This document shows positions 23,401 to 36,415 of a stretch of DNA of 64,000 nucleotides, one piece after another. The DNA is from Agelaius tricolor (Eukaryota > Chordata > Aves > Passeriformes > Icteridae). The notes under the pieces were generated by a model. It did not search any database and was not told the DNA's origin. It saw only the letters and a program-made list of their open reading frames with translations. The first letter of the stretch is position 1, and each line of letters begins with the position of its first letter. The stretch is taken from positions 66,753,381-66,817,380 of the forward strand of contig JALJCS010000001.1 of assembly GCA_023055355.1 (NCBI GenBank), written 5' to 3'. The translations under genes and the position numbers were made by a program.

Positions 23401-26400
23401 TATCACTGATTTCATTGTCTCTTTCACTGTCCTGAAAAACCCACGTTTCAATCTCAGAGAGCTTGTATAGTTAATTTTGATCTTCCTTTGAAGGTATGAT
23501 TTTTTTCCCCTTTTCCCATTTTTCCCCTTCTCCTCTAAGAACTAACTGTCAGCTGCTCATTATCCCCAGGCTCGGATCCTGTTTGGTGTGCGTTTGTGCA
23601 TGTGACAGCACGTCTGCTCCAGTGACACGCTGTGCAGCAGCTGGAATGCACGCCGTGATTTTTACTCCATGATGTATTTCCAGGGGAGCTGCAGCCCAGC
23701 CCAGGGTGCAGCATCTGGCACATGTCACTCACCCGTCCTGCCCAGCCCTGACGGGCCAGAGGCATCACCTGTCTCTCCTCTACTGATGGCGGCAGATGAA
23801 GAGATCATTGTGCAGGGCTGGAAGGGAAATCCAGAGCTGTCATGAGGGAATACATTCACACGCGTGAGAACATACTGAATGCATTGAATTTAGGGCTTGA
23901 TTTTGTCACAGGAAAGTTCATGGAAGGTTTTTCCCAAGTCAGCACAGGAATAGACTCTGCTTTGCCCTCAGAGGCAGAGGCAGCAGCTTTTCTGGTGCAG
24001 GTGTTCTGGCACATTCAGATCTGAGCTGAATCAGTGTGCACCTCTTTCCCCCTCTCAGCACTGACCCACCAGAAGATGAATCTGGCTTGTTCTGAGATTC
24101 ATTCACCAAGATATATATTTTTTGTATTTGTATATAATATCTACAACACATATTTTTTTCTCTACTCAGAGCAGGAAGGTAAGTTCAGTGAAAAATTTCC
24201 TTAACAATCACCTCCATACACAAATAGAGTGATTTATGTTTTATTTTACTTTTTTTTAAAAATTCTTTCCTGTGAAAGCAGAAAAAGGCTGTGTCTGCAC
24301 TCTTCTGAGGTTTCCTAAGCACCAGCCCTATTAATACAGGCACTAAACTCCTGATGTAATAGTGATATATAGATCCCCTGCAATGTCCAGTCTCAGTGAT
24401 TTTGATTGCACAGTCATACCTTTGCACGTTTTGTTTTGAAAAAGAAATTGGTTTTATATAAGGGCTTTAATTCCTGTAAATGCTTTCATTTTAGAAGCAT
24501 CTTTCTTTCCACTCTTCTAGACAATATTTCAGACAGAGGGAGGTAGGTGGCAGAGGAAGACTGCAGCTTGAGAGAGTATGTGGCTTGATGCAAGGAGCAG
24601 CAAGAAAATCAGGTTTTCAGCAGAGCACAAACAGGTAAGGTATGTGTCTTTTAATGTCTGTAGACTGTAGTGTACTGCCAGCAATATGAAGCTGGGATGA
24701 GGAAAAGAAAGGCTCTAATTTACTTCTGTGATTAAGTCTTCCTCAAGTGGAAACTTGAATTGCTCAGGGTGGGCAATATTATATCATACAAAAGGGGCTC
24801 ACTGCTTCACTTCTGTTTTATTCAGTGTGTATTTGGCTAAGCTTTGAGAGAATCTCACTAGAAAATGGTAACAGACTATACTTTAGCAACAAAATTGCAA
24901 AATAAAATAAAAAGAAAATTCATAGCAAAATACTGGAGGTGGAGCCATGCTACAGGGAATTGTGTTCTCGTTGCCTGGAATTGCCCCAAATAATGTAGCT
25001 CCTGGGTTAAGTGTAAATAGAGGTGATTTCAGGGCCTCAGGGCCTGGAAAATGTCCTGACTTTATGAAACTGCACAGAGCTGGCATTTAATTTTTTTTAA
25101 TGGTTATATTTAATAGAGAACTTAGTCCTCACAGCTGCAAAATCCAACTCCATCTTCAGAAATGAGGCTTGAAAAACAAACAAGGAGTGAGGAAAACAAT
25201 AAGAAAAGAATCAACAAATATACTGACACAACAAGTATACACTGTGTAAGGGAGAAGGGGACAAAAGGAATGTCATTTGATTTTTATAATATCTATATAT
25301 TGCAGTCCAGTCCACTGAAAAACAGTGTCTGCATAGTCATATTGTAGCCCAGATGGAAATTCTGACTTAGTTTCCTATTGGTATCTGTGTAAATTTACCT
25401 CTTTTAATATGAAAATATATTAGTATGCAGATGACTTATTTGTAACAAATAGCAATGCTTCAGACTCTATTGAGGACATGTAGCTTGTGCCCCATGCCCT
25501 TGCTTGCCCATTAAATTATTAGAATAAGCATGAAAGAAATGAAATCCCACACCAAAAGCACACCCTCAAAGGCAAATCATAATGCTCATATCAGGGCTCG
25601 TGTGCTGGGATTTTCATGCAGGATGACCCTAGTTTTTAATAAAGAATCTCTTCTCATGCTGAAGGAGGCACTTCCTTGAATTGCCAAGAGTTTTACACAT
25701 ACATATATATGTGTACACATACATACAATATGAATCAGTCAGTGAGCTGGCAGAGCAGGTAAGAGCTTAGAGAAAGTAAGCTATTCTCATACCTCTGCTG
25801 AAGAAAGCTTGTGTGCATTAAAGAACTTTTTGTCTACTGAGTTAAATTGATGGAGATACTATTCTAACAAATCAAGGTTTTGAAATGCAGATCCAGTTTT
25901 TATAGCAAGGTAACAGAATGCAATTTTCATTTCTGAAAGATAACACAACTGAGGAAAACATTAAAAATTACCTTTCAATTTTTCTTGAGGTTCTGTATAT
26001 AGCTGGTAAGAGCCAAGCACATAGTTTGGCACATACTTGGAGCTGCTGTTTCACAAGAAATTAATAGACAGGACTCATTTAGCCTCAGAATTTGGCATAA
26101 TATTTGAATTACATTTTTCAGAAATTGATACAGACAGTTCTCTGGTGAGATGGGAGCATGGTTTATTGTAAAGGAGAGTATGAAAGCTGCAGAGCTGGCC
26201 AAATGCAGAGGGCAGCAGGAAGGTAACTCAAAGCCATTTCTGCATCCCCGTCTGTTGAAATAATACAACTGCTGTACTAAATAGATTGGCTTGTCCACCA
26301 TTAAGGCATCAATTTTTGTTATACTGTCTATTGCTGGTCACAGGGACAATTTTACCAGTCTGTGTGCCTCTTGTCCTGATTTGCTCCTTTATTTCCAGCC

Positions 26401-29229
26401 TGGGAATAGGCTGGAACCTGGCTTTAGTGGTTTTGCTGTGCAGGGATGCTGCTGCCTCCAGGAGCCCTTGCGCACCTTCCTGGGGAAGGCAGGTACTTGC
26501 TGAAGCACGGCCGAGGGTGACTTCCAGGGCAACCAGAAGCACTCAAGGAAAAGCTGTTGGGGAAAGGCTGCCATCAGCTCCATGCTCCAGAGGAAGATCA
26601 GGGCATTCAGGAACCCCTTACAGCTCTTTCCTCTCCCACATGTGGTGTGCCTTGTCCCAGGGACAGGAGCTTGTCTTTCAGCGTGTGGCTCCAGCCGGCA
26701 CGTGCCAAACCATAGTTCAGTCTCTTGCCTTCCAGCACCCATCAAACTCCACAGTCCTCACATTCCTGCCCCATGGGACACCCCCTCCTGCCTCTTCCCA
26801 TATGGAGCACAGCCTGCTGCCTTGCTCTGGGGCAAACCACACACCCATTGTGGGGTACTGTGCTCTTTCCCAGGCAAGTGTGTTCTCATGGTGGAGGACA
26901 AATTTTATAATTCAGCAAAATGCACCAGGTGCCACGCTCCAATCACCTGCAAGTGCATTTACAGTGTTTGAGGCCAGTGTCAGGAAAGATGTCATATAAC
27001 CTATTTGCTCCTGTTTTCTCTCTTGCCCTGCATTCTACACGTGCAGAATTATGGTTACACTGCTTCTTTTCTGCTTGCAGCCAGGTTGGGGTGTGTGTCC
27101 TGCTCTTCACTGAAGCTTCAGAAGTTGCTTGCAAGTTCTCTCTCATGTTACTTTTGTGCATTGCCCTGGCACAATGTCAAAAGTCAGTGGCCTCAGAGAA
27201 TAGGGTCCATCATTTCAGTGTTGTCCAGTTTGCCCTGCTCAGGGATCCTTCCACCAGGATCCTAAAAGCAACTGCCTTGTGGCATCCTACTGTATGCTCC
27301 TCTTACGTGAGAAAAGCAAGATGACTCCTACTCCACGAATTGTATGTGTTAATCTCCTAAATCAGTAATGCTGCCTCGCAGCTTTTGCATAGATGAGAGA
27401 AAGCTGGCACAAGGGTAAAATGCATTTTCCAAAGGGTATTCAGGGTATCCTGACACTGCATGCTTTTATCCAGCTAGTTTTATGAGCTTTAACCACCACT
27501 ATGTTTTCTTCTGCATCTCAGAGAACACATGCTAAAGTAGAGATTTCGCACATAAATGAAACATTAAGCAGAAAAAAAAATCATCCTCACTGACTTAGTA
27601 AAAAGACAATTATCTCTTTACCAACACATTTATTTCTTCAACTCTATCCTTCTGTACTCACAATTTGTCCTAAAATGCAAATCAGTTGCAAGTTTCTTTA
27701 TCAACAAAAAGAGTCAGTACTTTTCCTTTTAAGAAAGAATAAAAAATATGTAAAGTATGTGTGAAAATATGCCCAAGATATATAGTGTTTTTCACACCAA
27801 AGAGCTTCAAATATTTTAAAAGGTGTAGTTTACGTGTCTGCTGGACTATTCCTACCAAGATTATTCATCCATTTAATAACTACCTACCTACCTACTAGCT
27901 TATTATATACATTTCTGAAAATTATCAAATACCTAAGCAGAAACAATTTGAGAGGGATATCATGGAAAGAGAAGCTGAGCCAAGCCTTCAGATCTAAGGG
28001 ATATGATTGGGAAAATTCTGAATCAAGGACTGGAAAGAGCATTTTGTCTTTTGTAGGCATTGGGTAGCCTGAAAGCTAATTTGCAGCAGTTTCATGGACA
28101 AAATTCACCTCCAGTCTCCTTGGGGGACTCATAATGTTTCCAGGTTGCTGTTGTCTTTTGTAGAAACACTTGATCAAAACCTAGGACACTAATTTCCCAC
28201 AGCTCAACTGAGTTAATACTTTTCTCTTGTTTTTAAAATTCATGTTCAAGAGGGACTGGAAATCTACCTGTATTTGGAACTTTTGGAGCACCCTTAAAAA
28301 TCCCCATCACACGTTAACTACTATAAGCACTGTAACTGATCCCCCTTTTGCTCTGGTGTATTTGATAGTTTTAACAGAGATTTCCCTGATGCTGCTGCTT
28401 TTTTGGTGATGATCCTCCTGTTAAAGGAGGGAACTTTCAGCTTATGTCTCCCTTCTCCGCCAGAGTCCTCCTTTCCACCCTTTTTGCTGGAGCCAGCTGG
28501 TGATCCCAGTGTGGTTCCTTCAGTTTCTGTGGTGAGACTTCACTCTGTGCATGCCTTCAGCAGGTGAACTTCACTCCTGCAGGCCCAGTTTGGATTTGGA
28601 CATTTTCCTAGGAAGCTGCACCCTCATCTCAGCCCTGCATAAGCAGCATTCCTGGTGTGGATGGCCAGCTGGCTGTTACAACCTTTTTTCACACCATGCT
28701 ATGTAAAACTACACAGGGCAGGTCTTGTTGATGTGTGAAAAATGCTTCTAACAGCCTGCTCCCATGTGCACTGAGGTTTCCAGCTTCACAAACTCCCTGA
28801 CCCCCAGTGAGCAGCAGTGCTGGAAAGAAGGAAATGCTTTGCTATAGGCAGGGAATGGAGAAGAAAATGAGTGCAGGAATAGGCTTGGTTTTCAGAAGTT
28901 TCCAGAAGCATGCTGATTGAGGGTTGGCACTGTGGGACAACAAGTGCCATAAGAATGAGCCTAAAGAAGCACTTGTAATATGCACACGTCTTTTAAAAAA
29001 CTGTTTTACTAACTGGTTTACATATATTGACTACTTTCCACTGATCAGCTTGCATACAATGCATGTACATTTGGCTTTTCTGGATGAATGGGGCTTGTGA
29101 CTACTCAGAGTGGCACACCACTGGTGTATCAGTCACATGGGATGTAACATATGCCAGATAAATATATTCTGACATGCTGTCACAGAGGGACAGTTGGTTG
29201 TGAAGGAGGCAGTAAAAGTGGTTAAAAAG

Positions 29230-29251
29230 TGCATGCATGTTCATGCATGCA
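29230..29251. repeat. Perfect 10-bp inverted repeat, alternating purine/pyrimidine
   Basis: TGCATGCATG and CATGCATGCA are separated by TT only. The arms are perfect reverse complements. The sequence continues into CA/TG-rich DNA with similar alternation. No gene is adjacent. Confidence 0.8.
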
Positions 29252-32200
29252 AAGATACATGCACACATATGTGTATAGAAATATAATAGAGAGACAAATA
29301 GATATACACAGAAATATTATTTTTCCTTCTCTGATGACCATAATGAAATTCTGAAGATGAGGATTTTCAGGAACTATGAAATTATTCACTAAAAACTGGG
29401 AAAGGGGTGCTTTTCTTAAAAAATGGTGAAACGTAACATTCAGTTCAAGAACTGCCTCAACATGAAAAGTGTGGACAGGCCAGCAGCTGACACTTCTCTG
29501 AAACTAGAAGATGCCAAAAGCAAGTCTTTCTTTCTCTCCTAGAGGTCATGGAAAGTTGGTGTTCCTAGAAAGCCCCTGCAAGGGAACACTTCCAATCCCC
29601 TTAGACTGCAGCTGTTCCTGCACCACATACAACTGGATGATTGGACACCTTGGCCAAAACCTGAGTGGAAAAACCCAAAAGCACTGCTCGTGTTCATGTG
29701 GCAATGTCTGGTGGAAGTGTAACAGTGGCACATACTTTGGAGGAAACCTAGTCTCTGTCTGTTTTCTACATCAAATCAGATATCTATGCCATGAAAAATT
29801 CACTCCCAAAATCTAATTTTTTGTTATTAGAAAATCCAAGGCAACTGGGGCTAGAAATATTTGCATCTGTTCATGAATATTCTGGACTTTAAAATGTCAA
29901 TAATCTGTCAGGATAAATTTTTGTTTCTTTTTCTTTAGTTTTTGCTTACCTTTAGAGCAGATTGGAATGCGTCAGTTTTTTTCCTGGGCCAAATTTTTGA
30001 ACAAATAGGAAAATACTGAGCAAATATGGAAATATTGAGGAAAAAATATTCCACACTCATTTCACCTCTGGAATACTCTTTCACTGATCAGTCTCACCTG
30101 TGCTAGAAGATTACATCTGTTAGTGTGTAACATTTTTGGAAATAAACTCTCATTGCATATGGCACAACTTAATCTAAAAATGAGCTGTTAATTGAGACAG
30201 GCACAGGGGAACAAGGATAGGAAAGAAATGGGATTCATTGGGAAAGGGACAGTTTATAGTTAATGTGGTAGAAGGTCATCCAGTTATAAAAATAGTCTTT
30301 AGTCACTTCTCCTTACTCCACTTTTCTGAACCTGCCTGTTTGCCTCTGGTGTGCCGTGAGTGTGGTATGAACAGATCTCTGGATGCAAAATAGAGTGGCT
30401 GGGCAATTTGTTCTGGCATGGGACAGCCCTCAGGGAGCTGTTGGAGAGAATATGTTTGGATTACAACCTCTCATGGTTTATGGTAGCACTCTTGATTTGA
30501 TCTCAGCCGCTTCTCATGGTGGGAAAACCATCTGATCCAAAGAAGAACTATGTTTTTGCAGACCTCCTAGGTATGAAGGAGGCTTCGGTAGGGTAAAGGA
30601 TCTATTCCAGTCATCTAGCATGGCATCTTTACTCACATGTCAACTGGAAGCTGAGAAACATGATCCTGTTAGATTTGGATATGCAGTGGAGACAGACCTA
30701 TCGAGGATTGATAGGGAATACACTGTATGGGCCATAATTGTGCCTCACTACAGGTTTTAAAAAAAAAAATTTGATGAGGAGATTTCTGTTTCATTACTGG
30801 TTTGAAGATGTTGAGAATAAAAACGTTTTGACTCTTGGCTCTGCTTTTGCCATTGGGGCAAAATCAGGAGCAAAGAGAAAAATTCAGTCTAGATTTACTT
30901 TAATTCCAGATACCATCCCATGTTTTATGAAGTCCTGGTCCTATTTGAAGTCCTGTTTTATGAAGCCTGGATGCAGATGTGAAAGCAATCCTGCAGCCCT
31001 GGATTTACCCGCAGTGAGCAGAGTCTCATCCACTGACTCCTCAAAGACTATTTTAGAAAGAAATGCTTGAAGCAAGACATAGAGATAGGGATCTCTGTAA
31101 AATGTACTCTTAAAGACAGTCTTGTATACATTGGTTTCATGTTATATAATGGCATGTCAAACATGGTCTGTCCCAGTCTGAGGACTGAGCCCTTTTCACT
31201 CAGCACATACAGTATCAGGCTGGTAACAACCCCATGCCTTGCATGGATGACATATTTTGGTAGACAGTGAGAGGCTGGACTCAGAGCTAATATAGAGAAA
31301 ACAAGAAAGACATAACATGTAAAAGAGTATTTCACGCACGTCCAAATTATGCCTGTAAAAATTATTCTTGTGAGAAAAATAGCACAGAGCAGGGAGGAAG
31401 GAGAGTGCAGTGTGGTGGGGCGGACAAAGAGCCAGCTCAGGCAAGCCTGGCTGAACAGCGGTTACTATGCTATAAAAAATGGACATGGCAAATGTACTGC
31501 ATTTGCTAAAGGCTCCATGAAACTCCAGGGAAAACAGAGCGTTCACAGAGTGGCTCTGCCTACAGCAAGAAAGTTTCATTATTATTAGTCATATGCTGAG
31601 GATGTCAAGGAATTTTAAAGCCGCACTCTTTGCATTTTTAGAGGTTATTAATGAAATAGCATAGCAAGGTGAATTACATTAAAATATTTTTCTAACCATT
31701 CCAGAAATCTTGGTCCAAGTTGGCATAGGGGGCTGGCAAGTGGTGAACTTTTGACCTAAGCTCAGATTGCTGGGAGACACATCCTCCTTGTTAGTTTCGG
31801 GTGACAGTTCACTGTACTGGAGGGATCCACTTGTGTGTAAAGAGGCGAGTGGGGGAGGAAGATTTAGCACTGCATTTTCACAGTGGCAAGAAATTCCATC
31901 CAGCTCAAATGTGTTTTGGCCTACTGCCCGGCTCCTTGTCAGACATATGACCATCACTCGGCTTCCTATTTCTGGCCCAGGATAAGCAAGCCCCACTAGT
32001 GGTTAAAATTAGGCAACTGACCTGTGACAACACATGTTGACTCTCCAACAGAGGGTAGACATATTTAAAAACCAGAAAAGAGCTAGACACACCAAGATTT
32101 AATGTCAGCGCCATGTGCAATTCATCAGTTTGGGCTACTATAATTCAGATAGCAGCTGATCTACTTCATAGAGAAGACTTAGCAGGATTTTCTGGCTTCC

Positions 32201-33006
32201 TTCTGACCAAAGACTTCCTATAATGATTGCTAAAGAGAAGATTATGCCATTATTTTTTTCATGGTAGAAATCCATAGCCCTGGCTCCTCACTCTGTCATT
32301 ATGTAGTTGTATGATGGAAAATTTCTGAGAATAACAAACCAGGACATCTGGTTTACACAGAGCTATACTTTTGTTGGGAAAGGTTTTTTCCAATTGAAAC
32401 AGCAACAGACTAGGTGGTTAACAAGGAGGCATTTTCCATTTGTCAAAAATAAGTCAGTCAAAAAATTTGTGCACATTTGGATGACTTTCTTGAATTCAAT
32501 ACTCTTATAGCCATTACACTTGTTTCTGCTGTTATCACACCTACCTTCATCTGCTTGGACAATGACATTGGTCATGGCAGCCTGTCTGTCAAGATCTCAT
32601 ACAGTTCTCTGGGCTTTATTGCACTTCCCTAGAGCCTGAGATACCCTCCTTGAGTCCATTAATGAAGACTGCTGGCTGTCCTTGAAATCCCTTCCTAAGC
32701 CTTTTCTACATGTTGATGTATATCCAAGAAATTAGGCTGGGTGAGCAGGCTATGGTTGTGGTTGATGTCTTAATAATTGTAGAGAGCTTAAGAATTGAAC
32801 ATGCATTTTCATATAGGCACTGTAGCCTTCCTTCATCACCCTTGACATCTATGCTGCTCAATAACAGCACTGAACCAAGGAGTCTGATGGTGATATCCTG
32901 CAAACTGATCCCTTCTGTCATGTAATAGGGCCCTTCTGTCCTTGCATTGCACAACTAACCAATCAAGTCAGCCTTTTAAATCTTTGAATAGCTCAATTTA
33001 ATATAT

Positions 33007-33146
33007 CCTCCTCTCCTCTCCTCTCCTCTCCTCTCCTCTCCTCTCCTCTCCTCTCCTCTCCTCTCCTCTCCTCTCCTCTCCTCTCCTCTCCTCTCCTCTC
33101 CTCTCCTCTCCTCTCCTCTCCTCTCCTCTCCTCTCCTCTCCTCTCC
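33007..33146. repeat. (CTCCT)n pentanucleotide microsatellite, about 28 units
   Basis: An essentially perfect 140-bp array of the five-base unit CTCCT (polypurine on the other strand) has sharp edges against AT-rich DNA on the left and CAATACATTG on the right. The near absence of interruptions suggests recent expansion and likely length polymorphism. Confidence 0.97.
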
Positions 33147-34232
33147 AATACATTGCTCAAGCAGAAATTTCCAAGAGATCTTCAGTTACAGCACAAAGCA
33201 GGATACTTGAATTAGTAAGAAATACACTTATTAAACAATAGAACAGTAACAAAATGTGCTTCTGCAAATGTTTGTTGCTATTAACAGTCTGGTATTTTAA
33301 ATTATTCCAGTCTAACAAAAGCTTTGAGTCCTCTGGAAGAGCATCTGTTACTCATGGGCTGCTTACTCTTAGTGGGTAAAAGTGGCATTGCAGGGGCAGA
33401 GAAACTCCAGGTGCCAACTCAGGGGTGACAACATGTGCTACCCTTTGGATGGGAGGGTGCCGAGGCAGATCCATGTCAGACACTTCAGGACAGTGTTCCC
33501 AGCCCTATCTTGGGCTCAGGGCACAGTGAGGTGCACCTGACTCCTGGTCTGCACCCAGTGTGCTTCTCATGCAAACTAAGCCAGGGCAGAGCCAGATGGA
33601 AGGATATGGGGACAAAAGCACTAGCCATAACCCCAAGGAAGTAATTTAGACTTTTTGATTATCTGGGATATTCCTGCCTTCTACTTAACACCATGGAGAT
33701 GATGGCTGTGACTGCTGGCACCTGAATTTACTTATTGCTGAATGTCAGCGCATGTGTGGGTGTTTTAACACCTTGCCACTGCAGTCAGGTTCATCAATAT
33801 GGTCCAGACAGAAAATGGCTCATGGGCTGGTTACTATTTGTACAGAAAATAAAACATTAGACCTTCAGGTCAGGTGGAAAAACCTTCTTCCTCTTCTTTC
33901 TCTTTACTGTTCTCTTCACTCTCAGTTGCAGGGTCTCACCTGGCTTTTCTGCTCCTCTCCATCATGTTCTCTGCCTGACCCACAATATGCCAGCAAATTC
34001 CTGTGCTTGCAGAGTGCCAACAGCTGTCATTCAGAAGAGAAGATCAAGAAAATTCCAGGCAAGGCAGAAACAACCTGTCCAGTTAGCAAAGGGACTGTGA
34101 CCAAGTGGAGCAGGGTTAGAGGACTGAGAGAGTTGGTTTGTGATTATAATTACATCCTCACAGGTGAGATGTTACATCTCAAGATTTAAACATTTTGCTC
34201 TGTATGTTTCAGTCAAGTCATATAAAATGTTT
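33147..34232. other. Intergenic DNA between the CTCCT array and CR1 copy C
   Basis: Unique-looking sequence with a few short frames (the longest 145 codons at 33752-34189, plus). None is recognisable, and no RNA gene or repeat was identified. Confidence 0.5.
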
Positions 34233-36415
34233 AAATAGAATAGAATATAGAGTTTCAAACAGTGTGTACAAATGGGTATGGTTGGAAGGGACCACAGTAA
34301 TCATATGGTCCAACCTCCTTACTCAAGCAGAGTCATTCTAGAGCCCATGGAACAGGATTGTGTCTAGGTGATGCTTGAATATGTCCAATGAGAAAGACTC
34401 CATAACCTCTCTGAGCAACTGATACCATGCAGTCACCTGCACTAAAGAAGTTCTTCCTCACATTCACATGGAACTTCCTGTCCATCAGTTTCTGTCTGTT
34501 GCCTCTTGTCCTGCTGCTTGGCACCACCCAGCAGAGCCTGGCTCCATCCTCTTGGCACCCCTTTCAGATACTGATAGACATTGATGATGCCCCCTATGTC
34601 ACCTCTTTTTGAGACTCAGGCCCAACTCTCTCAGCCTTTCCTCATAATGTTAGCATTCAGAAACACATAATCACAAGAGCGTTTATATGTAGGTGCTTTT
34701 TATTGAGGAGCTCTGGATGTCAGAGCTCAACCCAAATCTGACTCCAATATGCATTCTGGATGAACATGTTTTTATATTCTATCGTTATATAACTTTCATG
34801 TTAATTATTAAACTTATACTGTTTTATTGTATACATAGATTACAGCCAAGCATGGCTCCTCGTGGCCCACCTTTAAATTTCTAACATAGTTTCTCATGAT
34901 TCTTCTTATGATTATACAATAATTATATTTAATTACTAAACAATCATCACATCTAACAATTATATAATTTATCATACTACTTACGCAGGTGCAATGATCT
35001 GGCAAAACACAAACCCTAACATTTTCGGAGACTATCTTTAACATTTTCCAGGGCCCCACTATCAATAAGAGAGATGTTCTAGTCCCTTTTGTAGCTCTCT
35101 GCTGGACCAGCCCCAGGAACTCCATGTCTCTCTCCTACTAAGGAGTTCAGAACTGCACACAGCACTCCAGATGTGCTGTCACCAGGGCTGAGTAGAGGGG
35201 CAGGTTCATCTCCCTTGACCTGCTAGGAATGCTCTTCATAATGCAGCCCAGGATGCCATTGGCCTTCTTGGCCACAAAGACACACTGCTGGCTCATGAGC
35301 AGCTTGTTGTCCACTGGGATCCCCAGGTCCTTCTCCTCAGAGCTGCTTTCAGCACGTCAGCCTCCAGTCTGTACTGGAGCATGGGGTAGTTTTTCCTCAA
35401 GTGCAGGACCCTGCATTTGTATTTGTTGAGTTTCAGACAGTTTTTCTCTGCCCATCTCTCCAGCCTGTTGAGGTCCTGCTGAAGGGTTGCCCAGCACTCT
35501 GGAATATCGGCCATTCCAGGATTGTGTCCTCAGAGAACTTGCTGAGGAGGCATCTCCCCTTCATCCAAGCAGTAGATGGATTAGTTAAACAATATTGAGC
35601 CCAGTATTGATCCTTGGGGGCACCACCAGTGACAGGCTTCCAACCAGACCCTGTGTCACTGATCCACTGATCACAGCCCTCTGGGATCTGCTGTTCAGCT
35701 AGCTCTCAATCCTCCTCACTGTCCACTCATCCAGGCCACACTTCCTGAGTTTGCCTAGGAGAATGTTGTGACAGTGTCAAAAGCCTTTCTAAACTCAAGG
35801 TACACAGTGTCCACTGCTCTCCCCTCGTCCATGCAGGCAGCTGCCACATCACAGCAGGCAATCAGGTGGATCAAGAGGGATTTACCTTTAGTGAACCAAT
35901 GCTGACTACTCTTGATCAACTTATTGTCATCCATATGGATGCAGATGTCCTCTAGAATGAGGTTCTCCATCACCTTTATAGGGATTGAGGTGACGCCCCT
36001 GGGTCATCCTCCTTGCCCTTTTTGAAGGCTAGGATTACATCTTCTTTCTTCCTGTCCTCAAGCACCTCTCCTGAACTCTGTGAGTCTTCAAAGATGATTG
36101 TGAACAGCCTGGCTATAGTCTGCCAGCTCTCTCAGCATTCAGGGATGCATTCCATCAGGTCCCATGGACTTGTGGAAATAAAGTTTGCCTAGATGTTCTC
36201 CAAACCAATCCTTCTTGACCACGGGAAAGTCTTCCTTCCAACATTCCTTTACTTTGGTTTCCTGAATCAGAGATGCCTGGGGGCTGGTCTTGCCAGTGAA
36301 GATTGAGTCACAGAAGGCATCAGTAATTGTTATTCAGCATCCTTATTACTGGGGTCTCCCCTCCACTTAGCAATGGGTCTACATTATCCTTGTTCCCCAA
36401 CTAAGATTAATTCTT
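34233..36415 (-). mobile_element. CR1 LINE copy C (about 1.77 kb of CR1), split by a solo LTR
   Basis: The 3' end is near 34233-34250 (AATAGAATAGAATATAG), followed by GGTTGGAAGGGACC and the CR1 3' region. The element is interrupted at 34648-35064 by an LTR and continues to about 36415. Minus-strand frames show decayed CR1 protein, for example LQQDLNRLERWAEKN near 35470 and MDEGRAVDTVYLEFRKAFDT near 35830-35770. It reaches further 5' in the polymerase region than copies A and B, but stops and frameshifts make it inactive. Confidence 0.88.
34648..35064 (-). mobile_element. Solo LTR of an endogenous retrovirus (417 bp) nested in CR1 copy C
   Basis: The element has TG...CA termini (TGTTAGC...ACTATCA on the plus strand) and a 4-bp flanking duplication ATAA (34644-34647 and 35065-35068). 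CR1 sequence is continuous across the site once it is removed. On the minus strand a TATA-like ATATAAAAA (34777-34769) is followed by AATAAA (34704-34699) about 50 nt before the LTR 3' end, giving a coherent U3-R-U5 order. No internal viral sequence remains. A 4-bp duplication suggests a gamma-like (ERV1) or related group. The family is not assigned. Confidence 0.78.

Larger units (their letters stand above)
19451..33006. other. Gene-free region upstream of VGLL2, proximal part
   Basis: I found no exon with family resemblance. The longest frame is 237 codons at 26286-26999 (plus); it has no domain pattern and overlaps frames of similar quality on both strands, so I treat it as chance. No CR1 or LTR was recognised in this stretch, which is unusually clean compared with 34-37 kb. 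Confidence 0.55.

Noticed and set aside
26286..26999. 237-codon plus-strand frame with a hydrophobic N-terminus
   Set aside because: No domain, no repeat or family pattern. Several overlapping frames on both strands are equally open, and there is no splice or promoter support.
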